A stretch of DNA of 64,000 nt from Halorhabdus sp. CBA1104 (GTDB taxonomy: Archaea; Halobacteriota; Halobacteria; Halobacteriales; Haloarculaceae): assembly GCF_009690625.1 (NCBI RefSeq), contig NZ_CP033878.1:1922001-1986000 (forward strand), written 5' to 3'. Shown here piece by piece: positions 54,970 through 63,616 of this stretch. The notes beneath the pieces are model-generated. The model was not told the DNA's origin and did not search any database. It saw only the letters and a list, made by a program, of their open reading frames with translations. Position 1 is the first letter of the stretch. Each line of letters starts with the position of its first letter. A program made the position numbers and the translations under genes.

Positions 54970-55485
54970 ATGCCGATCGGTTTCCTACCCGTGTTTGTGA
55001 CGGCGATCGCTTCCGAGACGACGACCGTGCCGTTCATCCGGTCGGCCAGGCGCTCGGATCTGCTGGCCGTCGTCGATATCGAGCAGCGGTCGTTCCCGCA
55101 GCCGTGGTCGATCGGTGCCTTCGAGCGATTTCTCGACGCCCCCGCGTTTCTCGTTGCCGTCGATCGCGACAGTGGCCAGGACGGCGCCGTCATCGGGTAC
55201 ATCGTCGCCGATGCCGTGCCAAATCACGGGACGCCACTCGGGCACGTCAAAGACCTGGCCGTCCACCCCGACTGCCGCCGAACGGGGATCGGCCGCCAGC
55301 TGCTCGAGCGAGCCGTCTGTACACTGCGCTCGACGGGCGTTGGCTCGATCAAGCTCGAAGTTCGGGAGAGCAACGATCCGGCAAAGCGCCTCTACCAGCG
55401 GACTGGGTTCGTCCACCGACGGACGATTCCACGCTATTACGACGACGGCGAAGACGCCCTCGTCATGTTGCAAACCTGGGGGTGA
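54970..55485 (+). CDS. rimI: GNAT N-acetyltransferase, RimI/ArdA-like N-terminal acetylase
   Basis: Transfers acetyl groups from acetyl-CoA, probably to protein N-termini. The GNAT core shows DIEQRSFPQPWSIGAFERFL (RimI-type first helix), HVKDLAVHPDCRRTGIGRQLL with the acetyl-CoA pyrophosphate loop R-R-x-G-I-G, then LEVRESNDPAKRLYQRTGFV and the C-terminal YYDDGEDALVM. About 171 residues from ATG 54970; a GTG at 54997 would remove a hydrophobic leader and may be the real start. It lies on the same strand as, and 65 bases after, aconitase. Confidence 0.88.
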   Translation: MPIGFLPVFVTAIASETTTVPFIRSARRSDLLAVVDIEQRSFPQPWSIGAFERFLDAPAFLVAVDRDSGQDGAVIGYIVADAVPNHGTPLGHVKDLAVHPDCRRTGIGRQLLERAVCTLRSTGVGSIKLEVRESNDPAKRLYQRTGFVHRRTIPRYYDDGEDALVMLQTWG

Positions 55486-55552
55486 GCCCGGAGACAGACG
55501 CCAGTGGTGTACAGTCGGGAAGTCTTTCCGTGGGGCCTGCCTCGATACGACT

Positions 55553-56032
55553 ATGGGATACGCGTGTCCGGTCTGTACGTCCCCACAGGCCGACGCCAAA
55601 CACCTTGCCGACCACCTGGCGTTTACGGCACTGCTGGGTGACGACGACCACGAATCCTGGCTCGAAGAACACGCGCCAGACTGGGAAGATGCCGACGACG
55701 ACAGCCTGGCCGAACAGGTCCTCGAGTATGCCGAAGAGACGGAACTCTCGCGAGACAGCGACCCGCACGATCACACGCAGGGATCGCCGGACGCGACCGG
55801 CAAACGGGCCGACCGCCCAAATGGAGTGACAGAGATCGACACTGAGGAACACGAACCTGGTGTCGCGTTCGATGACTTCGACGAGGCCGTCACTGCCGAT
55901 TCGAACCCACCACTGGACACGGATGCCCAGGCTGCCCTCAAGGAGGCCTACGAGATGACGCGGGCACGACGTGAACGCGGCGGCCGAGAGCGAGCAGACG
56001 AGGGCGAAGACGAGACGGGCGAAACCGAGTAG
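55553..56032 (+). CDS. DUF5810 family protein (zinc-binding, haloarchaeal)
   Basis: A 159-residue acidic protein. The N-terminus MGYACPVCTSPQADAKHLAD has a C-x-x-C plus H-x-x-x-H (HLADHL) arrangement that would bind zinc. The first ~60 residues (LAFTALLGDDDHESWLEEHA) are conserved in the family; the rest is low-complexity acidic linker ending in a basic-acidic helix. The function is unknown. It is directly followed by the DUF5809 gene and a membrane protein gene, a cluster repeated in haloarchaea. Confidence 0.83.
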   Translation: MGYACPVCTSPQADAKHLADHLAFTALLGDDDHESWLEEHAPDWEDADDDSLAEQVLEYAEETELSRDSDPHDHTQGSPDATGKRADRPNGVTEIDTEEHEPGVAFDDFDEAVTADSNPPLDTDAQAALKEAYEMTRARRERGGRERADEGEDETGETE

Positions 56033-56056
56033 TGGCCGCCACTCGAAACGACGCGC

Positions 56057-56515
56057 ATGGAAACAGAGGGGCTGTTTACCCCGGACACTCGGGACGCTGC
56101 CCGCAACCGGTACGCGGAACTCAGACCGGTCGCAGACGTCGTCGTCCGGGAGGTGGCCAGGGCGATGGACCTGAGCAGCGAAGCATTCGACCGCCATGTG
56201 ACCGAGACCGTCGTCGAGACGGCCCAAGACGCACTCTTTGCGTCCATGCTCGAGGTCACGGTCGGCACACGCGTGGAATTCGAGACCGTCTGTGGGAAGC
56301 GAGACGCCGAACTCGTCCAGACCGGGAGTGAAAACGTCGATCGGGTTGTCTGGCACGCCCCGCCGTTTGCCGACCGGATCGTCGCGACGACGTTCCAAGA
56401 CGCCCGGGAGGCTGCCGTCGGAACCCTCCGCCGGCAAGCGTTCGGTCAGTTGTACCGTGATATCCTGGCCGATCCCGGCGATCCAGACAGCGACGATCGA
56501 CAGGAGGGCGAGTAG
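56057..56515 (+). CDS. DUF5809 family protein
   Basis: A 152-residue haloarchaeal protein: METEGLFTPDTRDAARNRYA, a helix VVREVARAMDLSSEAFDRHV, VETAQDALFASMLEV, and VWHAPPFADRIVATTFQDAR. No catalytic motif is evident; the family is usually encoded beside DUF5810. It begins 25 bases after that gene and its stop touches the next start, so the three genes form an operon. Confidence 0.82.
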   Translation: METEGLFTPDTRDAARNRYAELRPVADVVVREVARAMDLSSEAFDRHVTETVVETAQDALFASMLEVTVGTRVEFETVCGKRDAELVQTGSENVDRVVWHAPPFADRIVATTFQDAREAAVGTLRRQAFGQLYRDILADPGDPDSDDRQEGE

Positions 56516-56929
56516 ATGCGCCGACGGACCCGCATCGCGGCGCTGGTCGTCCTCGGTATCGTCGTCTTCCTGTTGGCGCTGGGGGCGCTGCCGAGTCTCA
56601 TCAAGAGCGGTGATCCCTACTACCTGACCGCGACGCCGGTCGAGGAGCACTCGGCTGTCAACGTGAGCGACCTCGACGAGCGGCGGTATCCGTACACGGC
56701 GGCCGCGATGGCTGCCGCAAGCGAAGGAGAGTCCGGGCGCTCGGATCGCTACTGGAAGGGGTACATCGGTTTCAAGGAGGCGTTCACTCACTCGCCGTTC
56801 GACGAGATCGACGCCCTCCGGCAGCGCAATCCCGACGCGAACGACGGCGACGCTATCTACGTCCGTGACGGCGACCGCTACTACAGAGTGACAATCACAC
56901 AAGAGCTGGGAGGAACGGCCGATGAGTGA
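56516..56929 (+). CDS. Small membrane-anchored haloarchaeal protein
   Basis: A 137-residue protein with one N-terminal membrane helix after basic residues (MRRRTRIAALVVLGIVVFLL) and an extracellular domain of ~100 residues containing YPYTAAAMAAASEG, RYWKGYIGFKEAFTH and IYVRDGDRYYRVTITQ. No lipobox is present. It starts directly after the DUF5809 stop and overlaps the Nudix gene start. The function is unknown; a role with the DUF5809/DUF5810 pair is likely from co-transcription. Confidence 0.77.
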   Translation: MRRRTRIAALVVLGIVVFLLALGALPSLIKSGDPYYLTATPVEEHSAVNVSDLDERRYPYTAAAMAAASEGESGRSDRYWKGYIGFKEAFTHSPFDEIDALRQRNPDANDGDAIYVRDGDRYYRVTITQELGGTADE

Positions 56930-57458
56930 AGATCACGACTGGCCGATCCGGGAATCGGTCGCCGAATACGAGACCGGCTGGTTCACCGCCGGCTACGACC
57001 TGGTCGAACAGCCAGACGGGAGTACGAAACGCTACTACTGGGCCGAGCTACCGCCCGCGGTCGTCGTCCTGCCGGTGGCCGGCGACGAGATCGTGATGGT
57101 CCAGCAGTATCGGCCGGCGATCCGCAAGCACTGTCTCGAACTGCCGGCCGGAATCGTCGAGGACGGCGAATCCTACACCGAAGCCGGCGCGCGTGAACTC
57201 CGGGAAGAGACCGGCTTCGATCCGGCCGGCACTGCACTCCTCGAGGACTTCTGGGTGGCGACGGGTGCGATGCGCCACGAGCGCGGGATCGTCTTCGCGG
57301 AAGGGCTCGAACCCGTCGAGGCCAGTCTCGACGACAACGAGTTTCTGGAGGTCGTCACCGTCCCCATCGAAGACGCAGTAGATCGTGTCCGGGCCGAGCC
57401 CGCCAACGACGCGACGATCGAGGCGCTCCTGTTGGCTCAGGCAGACGGGGTACTCTAA
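56922..57458 (+). CDS. Nudix hydrolase, ADP-ribose pyrophosphatase-like
   Basis: A 178-residue Nudix enzyme probably hydrolysing ADP-ribose or related nucleotide sugars. The Nudix box is intact: GIVEDGESYTEAGARELREE followed by TGF (G-x5-E-x7-R-E-x2-E-E-x-G). The N-terminal strands (WFTAGYDLVEQPDGSTKRYY) and VVVLPVAGDEIVMVQQYRPA are typical of ADPRase-type members. Its start overlaps the stop of the membrane-protein gene. Confidence 0.9.
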   Translation: MSEDHDWPIRESVAEYETGWFTAGYDLVEQPDGSTKRYYWAELPPAVVVLPVAGDEIVMVQQYRPAIRKHCLELPAGIVEDGESYTEAGARELREETGFDPAGTALLEDFWVATGAMRHERGIVFAEGLEPVEASLDDNEFLEVVTVPIEDAVDRVRAEPANDATIEALLLAQADGVL

Positions 57459-57531
57459 ACCGCCACCGGAGATAGCGGAATAGCCGGCGGCTATCGTCGC
57501 GGTTTTCCCGGCGACAGCACTGAGAAAGGAT

Positions 57532-57879
57532 ATGGACGGGGAACTGTCAGCTGCAGAACTACGAGAACTGCGCGAGTCCGAGGCCGACCTGCGGATCGTC
57601 GACATTCGACCGCCAAGAGCCTTCGATCGGGGCCACATTCCCGAAAGCGAGAATCTGCCGCTTTCGGGCCTGCCCGAGGAGATCGAGCGTCTCGACGGGG
57701 CCGATCGGGTGGTCACTGTCTGCCCGCACGGCCAGGCCAGCGTCCGGGCCGCCCGATTGATCGCCGCCTACGAGGGCTGTTCGGGCCCGGTCGAGAGTCT
57801 CGCATGTGGACTAGAAGGCTGGGACGGCGACCTCGAAACAGGCAGCGAGGACCCGCCGAAACAATCCGACGCGAACTGA
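57532..57879 (+). CDS. Rhodanese-domain sulfurtransferase
   Basis: A 115-residue single rhodanese domain. Signatures are LRIVDIRPPRAFDRGHIPES near the N-terminus and the active-site loop VVTVCPHGQASVRAARLI with the sulfur-accepting cysteine. It may transfer sulfane sulfur or act as a phosphatase-like module; the CPHGQAS loop is six residues, as in sulfurtransferases. A ~30-residue acidic tail follows. It follows the Nudix gene by 73 bases on the same strand. Confidence 0.87.
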   Translation: MDGELSAAELRELRESEADLRIVDIRPPRAFDRGHIPESENLPLSGLPEEIERLDGADRVVTVCPHGQASVRAARLIAAYEGCSGPVESLACGLEGWDGDLETGSEDPPKQSDAN

Positions 57880-58031
57880 GCGGTCGCTATCGGGCACGAA
57901 GACGGTGGCTCGGGAAAGGCTCTCATCAGAAGGGGCTCAGTGGGGGTAACTGCTCGTCATCGCCACCACTGGCCGATTGGACTGGCAAGCAGATAAGTTG
58001 CCCACCTCCAGTCGACGACGTTGCGCGTCCC

Positions 58032-59276
58032 TCACGCGGACCAGTCCGCGTTGGCCCGGTGTGCCCTCGCGATGTCCTCGATATCTTCGACTGAGAGGAC
58101 CCCACGCTCTGTGCAAATCGCGTCGATCAGATCGGGCGGCGTCTCGTCGAAGATCGGCCTGGCGGGCGAGATGGCTGCTGGGCCGTCGTAGATCGTGGCT
58201 GGGTCAGCGCGTTCGAGGGAGCCACTCGGATCAGGGTCGATTTTGTCGACGCTAGCGACGACGAGCACATCGATACCTTCGTAGGCAGCGTCGAGGGCCG
58301 CGCTTCGCGTGCCGACCTTGTTGCGGACCGTCCCAGCAGAATAGATCGCGTCGGCTCCGACGAGGAGTGCCTCGGCGTCCCAGTCGTAAATCGCCCAGGC
58401 CAGGCCGGCGTCTGGGCTGAGCGTGACATCCATCTCCCCAGCCAGTGATGCTGCAACGTCGACCCCTTCCTCGCCCGGCCGTGACTCGGCGATCAACACC
58501 GCCTCGGGGGTCGCGCGGTCGAGCGTTGCCAGAACGGTTCCCGACCGCGACAGCGTGGCGACGCGATCGGGCAACCGCTCGGCCGCGGTTCGCGCCGCCT
58601 CGCTATCGGCATCGGCCGCACGTGCCAGTCCGTCTATGGCCGTCGTCTCGATGCTCGCCGGCGTCTGGTCCGCCCGTGCCATGACGCGGTTGACGCGATT
58701 TTCGATGACGGGCATCGACGGACGGGCCGCCCGAAGGTCTGTGGCCACGTCCGCGAGTCGATCCCAGTCACCCGCCTGCGTTCCCGTCGCTACCTGTCCG
58801 GCCTCGTCGCGGAGTCCCGCCAGCGCCCGCATCGAGAGCCAGGCCGAGCCGTGTTCCCAATCGGACTGGACGGTCTCGACGGTCGGGCGGACGCGCTCGT
58901 AGGACGCCCAGAGGGCGGGGACGGTCTCCCTACGGAGAATCGCCGTCGGGTGGACCCACTCGAATGTACTGGTCTCCCAGTTGGGCTCGACTGTTCGGTC
59001 GTCGCTGTCGAACAGATACGGATAGACGACCCACCGCGTGTCACGGCCCTCGTCGACGACATCGAGCGGTTCTCCCGCACGGATCAGCGTGACACGCCCG
59101 TCGAGTCCCGTTTGTTCGGCGATCGCCTGGCGGGCAGCCGCGTCCGGATCACCCTCTGGGTGAGCCGAGACGGCCCCCCACTGGCCGCTGTAGGAGCCGA
59201 CCGCCTCGCTGCGATCCAAGAGCAACACCTCGCCCCGCTGACGCAGAAAACAGGTGACGACGTGTGTTTCGTCCAT
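58032..59276 (-). CDS. Nudix-like domain fused to an eIF2B/ribose-1,5-bisphosphate-isomerase-like domain
   Basis: A 414-residue fusion. Residues ~1-130 are a Nudix fold (VVTCFLRQRGEVLLLDRSEA; SGQWGAVSAHPEGDPDAAAR), but the Nudix box reads QAIAEQTGL instead of R-E-x-x-E-E-x-G-U, so two of three metal-binding glutamates appear lost. Residues ~140-414 match the eIF2B alpha/R15P isomerase family: a helical N-part, AVLIAESRPGEEGVDVAASL, ALLVGADAIYSAGTVRNKVG and the C-terminal VLVVASVDKIDP. It may bind a sugar or nucleotide ligand; true catalysis is uncertain. It converges with the rhodanese gene. Confidence 0.82.
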   Translation of the reverse strand: MDETHVVTCFLRQRGEVLLLDRSEAVGSYSGQWGAVSAHPEGDPDAAARQAIAEQTGLDGRVTLIRAGEPLDVVDEGRDTRWVVYPYLFDSDDRTVEPNWETSTFEWVHPTAILRRETVPALWASYERVRPTVETVQSDWEHGSAWLSMRALAGLRDEAGQVATGTQAGDWDRLADVATDLRAARPSMPVIENRVNRVMARADQTPASIETTAIDGLARAADADSEAARTAAERLPDRVATLSRSGTVLATLDRATPEAVLIAESRPGEEGVDVAASLAGEMDVTLSPDAGLAWAIYDWDAEALLVGADAIYSAGTVRNKVGTRSAALDAAYEGIDVLVVASVDKIDPDPSGSLERADPATIYDGPAAISPARPIFDETPPDLIDAICTERGVLSVEDIEDIARAHRANADWSA

Positions 59277-59364
59277 ATCGAGAGTGAGAGGTCGGATGCT
59301 CTCAAAAGTGGCGCGAGGATCGGGTGACCACGAAGTTAAGACGCCCCGTCACGGTAGCCCGAAC

Positions 59365-59859
59365 ATGGAGGTTGCCATCGTCAGCGATTCACACGTCCCG
59401 TCGCGAGAAGGTTCGATACCCTCGTGGGCACGCGATCGCATGCGAGCGGCCGATCACGTCATCCACGCCGGCGACTTCGATTCCTCGAAAGCGCTGGCAG
59501 ACGTTCGCTCCGTCGCCCCGCGGCTGACGGCCGTCGCGGGCAACATGGACCCCCGATCGCTTGGCCTATCCGAGAGACAGACCGTGACGCTGGGTGGCGT
59601 CGAGTTCGTCATCACGCACGGGACTGGCTCGCGCCAGGAGTACGAACAGCGCGTCGCCGAAATCGTCGACGAGGCGGCGACAGCCGGCCCGACGGTGGGT
59701 GTCGCCGGCCACACCCACGAACTGTGCGACGAGACCGTCGACGGCGTCCGCCTGCTCAACCCCGGCAGCGTCACCGGCGCGGCACCCGCAGCGGAGGCGA
59801 CGATGCTGACCGCCGAGGTCGCCAACGGGGAACTCGACGTGACAGTCCACCGAGAGTAA
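59365..59859 (+). CDS. Metallophosphoesterase, YfcE/MJ0936 type
   Basis: A 164-residue member with all motifs of the compact branch: VSDSHVPSREGSIP, IHAGDFDSSKAL, AVAGNMDPRSLGL (N-x-D in place of N-H-D), ITHGTGSRQEYEQ, VAGHTHELCDETV and LNPGSVTGAAPAAE. It probably hydrolyses phosphodiesters with two metals; the natural substrate is unknown. I chose ATG 59365, as the longer frame begins inside the divergent Nudix-eIF2B gene's upstream region. Confidence 0.87.
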   Translation: MEVAIVSDSHVPSREGSIPSWARDRMRAADHVIHAGDFDSSKALADVRSVAPRLTAVAGNMDPRSLGLSERQTVTLGGVEFVITHGTGSRQEYEQRVAEIVDEAATAGPTVGVAGHTHELCDETVDGVRLLNPGSVTGAAPAAEATMLTAEVANGELDVTVHRE

Positions 59860-59944
59860 GCCAGCCACGGACACGCAGGGTTTCGTCGTCGGCTGAAAGC
59901 GTCACGACCGGGCGACTTTTTGGGCCACCCACCCGAGTCGACGT

Positions 59945-60700
59945 ATGGAGGTCTTCGCGGTCGATGGATTGCCGGAGGTCCGCCCGGGCGAGGACCTGAC
60001 GGGCCTGATCGAGGACAACGTCGACCTGCAGGACGGTGACGTTCTCTGTGTCGCCAGCACGGTCGTCTCAAAGGCCGAGGGCCGCGGGGCCAATCTGGCG
60101 GCATTCGAACCGGGCGAGCGTGCACGGGCGATCGCCGAGCGGATCGGCGAGATCGCCGACGAGCCAAAGGACCCCCGCTTCGCCCAGGCCGTCCTCGAAG
60201 AGAGCGAGGAGATCCTGCTTGCGGCCCCGTTTATCCTCGCGGTGACGCAGTTCGGGCATATCACGGTCAACGCGGGCATCGATCGCTCGAACGTCCCCGA
60301 GACGGACCTACTGTTGTTGCCCGAAAACCCCACGGCGAGTGCACGACGGCTACACGACGCGCTCGGCGTCCCCGTCGTCGTCACCGACACGTCCGGACGA
60401 CCGTTCCGACAGGGCCAACGCGGTGTAGCTCTGGGCTGGGCGGGTCTGCCAGCCTGCCGTGACTGGCGGGGCGAACACGACCGCGAGGGTCGGGAACTGA
60501 CGGCGACCGTCGAGGCCGTCGCCGACGAACTCGCCGCGACGGCCAACCTGGTCACCGGCGAAGGCGCAGACGGCCGGCCCGTGGCCGTCGTCCGCGAGTT
60601 TGCGTTCGGCGACCACGACGGTCACGACGCCCTGTTTCGCGACCCCGAGTCGGATCTCGTCCGCCAGGCACTCAGGGGCTATGAGTACAGCACCGACTGA
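59945..60700 (+). CDS. cofE: Coenzyme F420-0:L-glutamate ligase
   Basis: Adds glutamates to F420-0 to make F420, the deazaflavin hydride carrier, using GTP. Family blocks: MEVFAVDGLPEVRPGEDLTG, DVLCVASTVVSKAEGRGANL, AQAVLEESEEILLAAPFILA, VTQFGHITVNAGIDRSNVPE, and the DTSGRPFRQGQRGVALGWAG nucleotide/metal site. Length 251 residues is normal. The F420-dependent Mer gene follows directly, so producer and user of the cofactor are neighbours. Confidence 0.94.
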   Translation: MEVFAVDGLPEVRPGEDLTGLIEDNVDLQDGDVLCVASTVVSKAEGRGANLAAFEPGERARAIAERIGEIADEPKDPRFAQAVLEESEEILLAAPFILAVTQFGHITVNAGIDRSNVPETDLLLLPENPTASARRLHDALGVPVVVTDTSGRPFRQGQRGVALGWAGLPACRDWRGEHDREGRELTATVEAVADELAATANLVTGEGADGRPVAVVREFAFGDHDGHDALFRDPESDLVRQALRGYEYSTD

Positions 60701-60752
60701 GACATCGAACGCCGACAGCACCACCGCCGACCCGATCGACAACCCCACACAC

Positions 60753-61733
60753 ATGCGAGCAATCGAACTCACCCCCGAACACCCAATCGAGGACGTAACG
60801 CGACTGGCAGAACGCGCCGAAGCAACCGGCTTCGATACGGTCTTTGCCAGCAACCACTACAACAACCGCGACCCGTTTCTGACGCTCTCGGCGATCGCGT
60901 CCGCGACCGACCGGATCGACCTGGGTCCGGGCGTCGTCAACCCCTACGAGACCCACCCCGTCAGACTGGCCTCCCGGATGGCGACCCTACAGGAGGTCAG
61001 CGACGGTCGTGGTGTCTTCGGGATCGGCGCGGGCGACGCCGCCACGCTGTCGAACCTCGGTGTCGAACGCGAGTCGCCACTCCGACGCGTTCTGGAGACC
61101 TTCAAAGTGGCCCAGCGACTCTGGGCGGGCGAGACCGTCGACCACGACGGACTGTTCGAAGTGAGCGACGCGAGCCTGAACTACGAAGTGGACGCGATTC
61201 CGGTCTACGTCGGCGCACAGGGGCCACACATGCTCCGCATGAGCGGAAAGCACGCCGACGGCGTGCTGGTCAACGCTGCCCATCCCCGCGATCTCTCCTG
61301 GTCGGCCGACCGGATCGCCGAGGGAGAAGCCGACCGGCCGGACGATCGTGGTGAACTGGACGTGGCCGCCTACGCGAGCGTCAGCGTCGCCGACGACGCC
61401 CAGGCCGCTCGCGAAGCAGCCCGGCCGCCGGTCGCCTTTATTGCCGGGAGCGCGGCCCCACCGGTGCTCGATCGGCACGACCTCGATCGCGAGCGAGCGA
61501 GCGCGATCGGTGACTCGATTCAGGAAGGCGACTTCGACACCGCGTTCGAGGCAGTCACACCGGCAATGATCGACGCGTTCACGATCGCGGGAACGCCCGA
61601 GACTGTCGCCGATCACCTCCAAGCAGCCGGCGAGTACGTCGATAGTGTCGTCGTCGCCTCACCGCTTGGCCCCGACGTCGAGACAGCTATCGATCTCGCG
61701 GCCGATGCACTCGATCGGGCCGGAATGGCGTGA
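60753..61733 (+). CDS. mer: F420-dependent methylene-tetrahydropterin reductase family (Mer-like)
   Basis: A luciferase-fold TIM-barrel oxidoreductase of 326 residues using reduced F420. Motifs: MRAIELTPEHPIEDVTRLAE, FDTVFASNHYNNRDPFLTLS, RIDLGPGVVNPYETHPVRLA, GRGVFGIGAGDAATLSNLGV and IPVYVGAQGPHMLRMSGKHA. In haloarchaea this family probably reduces methylene-tetrahydrofolate-type C1 carriers. I chose ATG 60753; an ATG at 60681, overlapping the end of cofE, would add 24 Thr/Ser-rich residues and is also possible. It is likely co-transcribed with cofE. Confidence 0.88.
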   Translation: MRAIELTPEHPIEDVTRLAERAEATGFDTVFASNHYNNRDPFLTLSAIASATDRIDLGPGVVNPYETHPVRLASRMATLQEVSDGRGVFGIGAGDAATLSNLGVERESPLRRVLETFKVAQRLWAGETVDHDGLFEVSDASLNYEVDAIPVYVGAQGPHMLRMSGKHADGVLVNAAHPRDLSWSADRIAEGEADRPDDRGELDVAAYASVSVADDAQAAREAARPPVAFIAGSAAPPVLDRHDLDRERASAIGDSIQEGDFDTAFEAVTPAMIDAFTIAGTPETVADHLQAAGEYVDSVVVASPLGPDVETAIDLAADALDRAGMA

Positions 61734-61908
61734 GGAGATCGACGACAGCACGAAGACCCAGTACCCCGCCGGCCAGGACCGCCGCGCCGACGAACAGGGC
61801 CCCCAGCGCGACCAAAAGCGCGCTGATCGGCCCCTGGCTCGCCACGTCGACGAATTCGGCAGGTGCGTCGAAGAGACTGTTCATCAGCTTCGTGAGAAAC
61901 GAGGCCAT
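61687..61908 (-). CDS. Small haloarchaeal membrane protein (73 aa)
   Basis: A 73-residue protein: an amphipathic N-terminus MASFLTKLMNSLFDAPAEFV, one membrane helix (SALLVALGALFVGAAVLAGG), and a basic C-terminus. It overlaps the end of mer on the opposite strand by 47 bases. The layout is that of short haloarchaeal membrane proteins of unknown function. I rate it real because the start MASF is preceded by an A/T-poor but typical haloarchaeal leader and the frame has consistent third-position bias. Confidence 0.6.
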   Translation of the reverse strand: MASFLTKLMNSLFDAPAEFVDVASQGPISALLVALGALFVGAAVLAGGVLGLRAVVDLLTPFRPDRVHRPRDR

Positions 61909-62022
61909 GCGACGACTTCGCAGCCAGGGCACTTGGATGCTTGGCCTGGGCACTCTCGGCCAGGCGTGAGCAGGCGCGAACGCGACAGCCTTTCAAGGGA
62001 GTGCCGTCAACCGACCGGAAGC

Positions 62023-63507
62023 ATGGCGTTCGAAAAGCAAAGCGGGGTTTTCCTACACGTATCGTCACTTCCTGGGCCGGATGGAATCGGGACGCTCGGC
62101 GCGCCGGCCGAGACGTTCGTCGATTTCCTCGCCACGGCCGAGCAGTCACTCTGGCAGACCTGCCCGATCGGGCCGACCGACCCCGACGTGGGGAACTCGC
62201 CGTACTCGGCGTATTCAGCGCGGGCCGGGAATCCACTGTTCATCGATCTGGATGCACTCGTCGATCGGGGCTGGCTGGCCGACCTCGACCGGCCGGGGTT
62301 CGACGAGCGTGAGGTCGAATACGATCGCGTCGACGCGTTCAAGCAGGAGGCGCTGCGTGATGCCTTCGCCGGGTTCGAGGCGGACGCCGAGCCGGCGGCA
62401 AAGACGGACTTCGAGACCTACTGTGGGGAGGCCGGCGACTGGCTCGAAGAGTACGCACTCTTTCGGGCGTTGAACGACCATTTCGACGGCGAGTGGGTCG
62501 AGTGGCCAGCCGAAGCCAAACACCGCGATCCCGACGCACTCGATCGATATCGTGAGGAACTCGCCGAAGAGATCCGCTTTCGAAAGTTCCTCCAGTGGGT
62601 CTTCGAGACCCAATGGCAGGCGCTCCGGTCGTATGCGGACGATCGCGGCGTCTCACTGGTCGGCGACATGCCGATCTACGTCGGCACCAACAGCGCCGAC
62701 GTGTGGGCCAATCCCGAGCTGTTCAAGCTGGACGAGGACCTCGAACCCGCCTACGTCGCGGGCGTGCCGCCGGACGAGTTCTCCGAGACGGGACAGCTCT
62801 GGGGGATGCCGGTCTACGACTGGGCGGCCCACGCCGAAGACGAGTACGAGTGGTGGCTCCAACGGTTCGAGGGGTTGCTCGACCGCTTCGACGTCTTCCG
62901 GATCGACCACTTCAAGGGCTTCGAGAGTTTCTACCAGATTCCGGCCGACCACGACACCGCCGTCGACGGAGAGTGGGTGACCGGCCCCGGCGAAGCGTTG
63001 TTCCAGACCGTCGAAGCGGAACTTGGCGAGTTGCCGATCATCGTCGAAGACCTGGGCCACATCACCGAGGAGACCCGTGCCCTCCGGGACGCCTTCGAGT
63101 TCCCGGGCATGAGCGTCGCCGCGATGGCCGACTGGTGTGATCCCAGCCAGGGACATCATCCGGCCAGTTATACCGAAAACACGGTCGCCTATGCGAGTAC
63201 CCACGACACCGACACGGTACCCGGTTGGTACGCGTCACTGTCGGACGCACAACGGGAGTGCCTCCACGACGTCGTCGACGGCAACAGCGACGATCCCCAC
63301 TGGAACATCGTCGAAACGATCTGGGCGTCCGAGGCCGTCCTGACGCTCGTACAGTGTCAGGACCTGCTGGGACTCGGGACTGCCCACCGGTTTAACTTCC
63401 CCGGGACCGCCGAGGGCAACTGGGAATGGCGAGTCCTGCCATCGGAGCTGACTGACGACGTTGCCGAGCGACTCGCCGCCGTGAGTCGTCGTACCGATAG
63501 AGCCTGA
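62023..63507 (+). CDS. malQ: 4-alpha-glucanotransferase (amylomaltase, GH77)
   Basis: Rearranges alpha-1,4-glucans, releasing glucose. GH77 motifs are clear: SGVFLHVSSLPGPDGIGTLG, GPTDPDVGNSPYSAYSARAG, ERF-like FRKFLQWVFETQWQALRSYA, GDMPIYVGTNSADVWANPEL, the nucleophile region VFRIDHFKGFESFYQIP (D in RIDHF), acid/base IIVEDLGHITEETRAL, and ASTHDTDTVPGWY. Length 494 residues is normal. An alpha-amylase-type gene follows in the same orientation after a hairpin. Confidence 0.96.
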   Translation: MAFEKQSGVFLHVSSLPGPDGIGTLGAPAETFVDFLATAEQSLWQTCPIGPTDPDVGNSPYSAYSARAGNPLFIDLDALVDRGWLADLDRPGFDEREVEYDRVDAFKQEALRDAFAGFEADAEPAAKTDFETYCGEAGDWLEEYALFRALNDHFDGEWVEWPAEAKHRDPDALDRYREELAEEIRFRKFLQWVFETQWQALRSYADDRGVSLVGDMPIYVGTNSADVWANPELFKLDEDLEPAYVAGVPPDEFSETGQLWGMPVYDWAAHAEDEYEWWLQRFEGLLDRFDVFRIDHFKGFESFYQIPADHDTAVDGEWVTGPGEALFQTVEAELGELPIIVEDLGHITEETRALRDAFEFPGMSVAAMADWCDPSQGHHPASYTENTVAYASTHDTDTVPGWYASLSDAQRECLHDVVDGNSDDPHWNIVETIWASEAVLTLVQCQDLLGLGTAHRFNFPGTAEGNWEWRVLPSELTDDVAERLAAVSRRTDRA

Positions 63508-63540
63508 TTTCAGCCCAGCGAAACGGGCTCTGGGCTGAAA
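63508..63540. terminator. Perfect hairpin between malQ and the amylase-type gene
   Basis: TTTCAGCCCA (63508-63517) and TGGGCTGAAA (63531-63540) form a 10-bp perfect stem with a 13-base loop, directly after the malQ stop. It can end or protect the malQ message; being 25 bases before the next TATA-like box it could also be an operator. Confidence 0.5.
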
Positions 63541-63616
63541 CAGCGAGTAAATTCCCGAGACACAATATTTTTAAGGAGAAAAATCGGGTATCTGGATAGT
63601 CGGCACAACGCCGCTG

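Noticed and set aside
55463-56902. 479-codon minus-strand frame opposite the DUF5810/DUF5809 cluster
   Set aside because: It opposes three genes with conserved haloarchaeal families and has no motifs.
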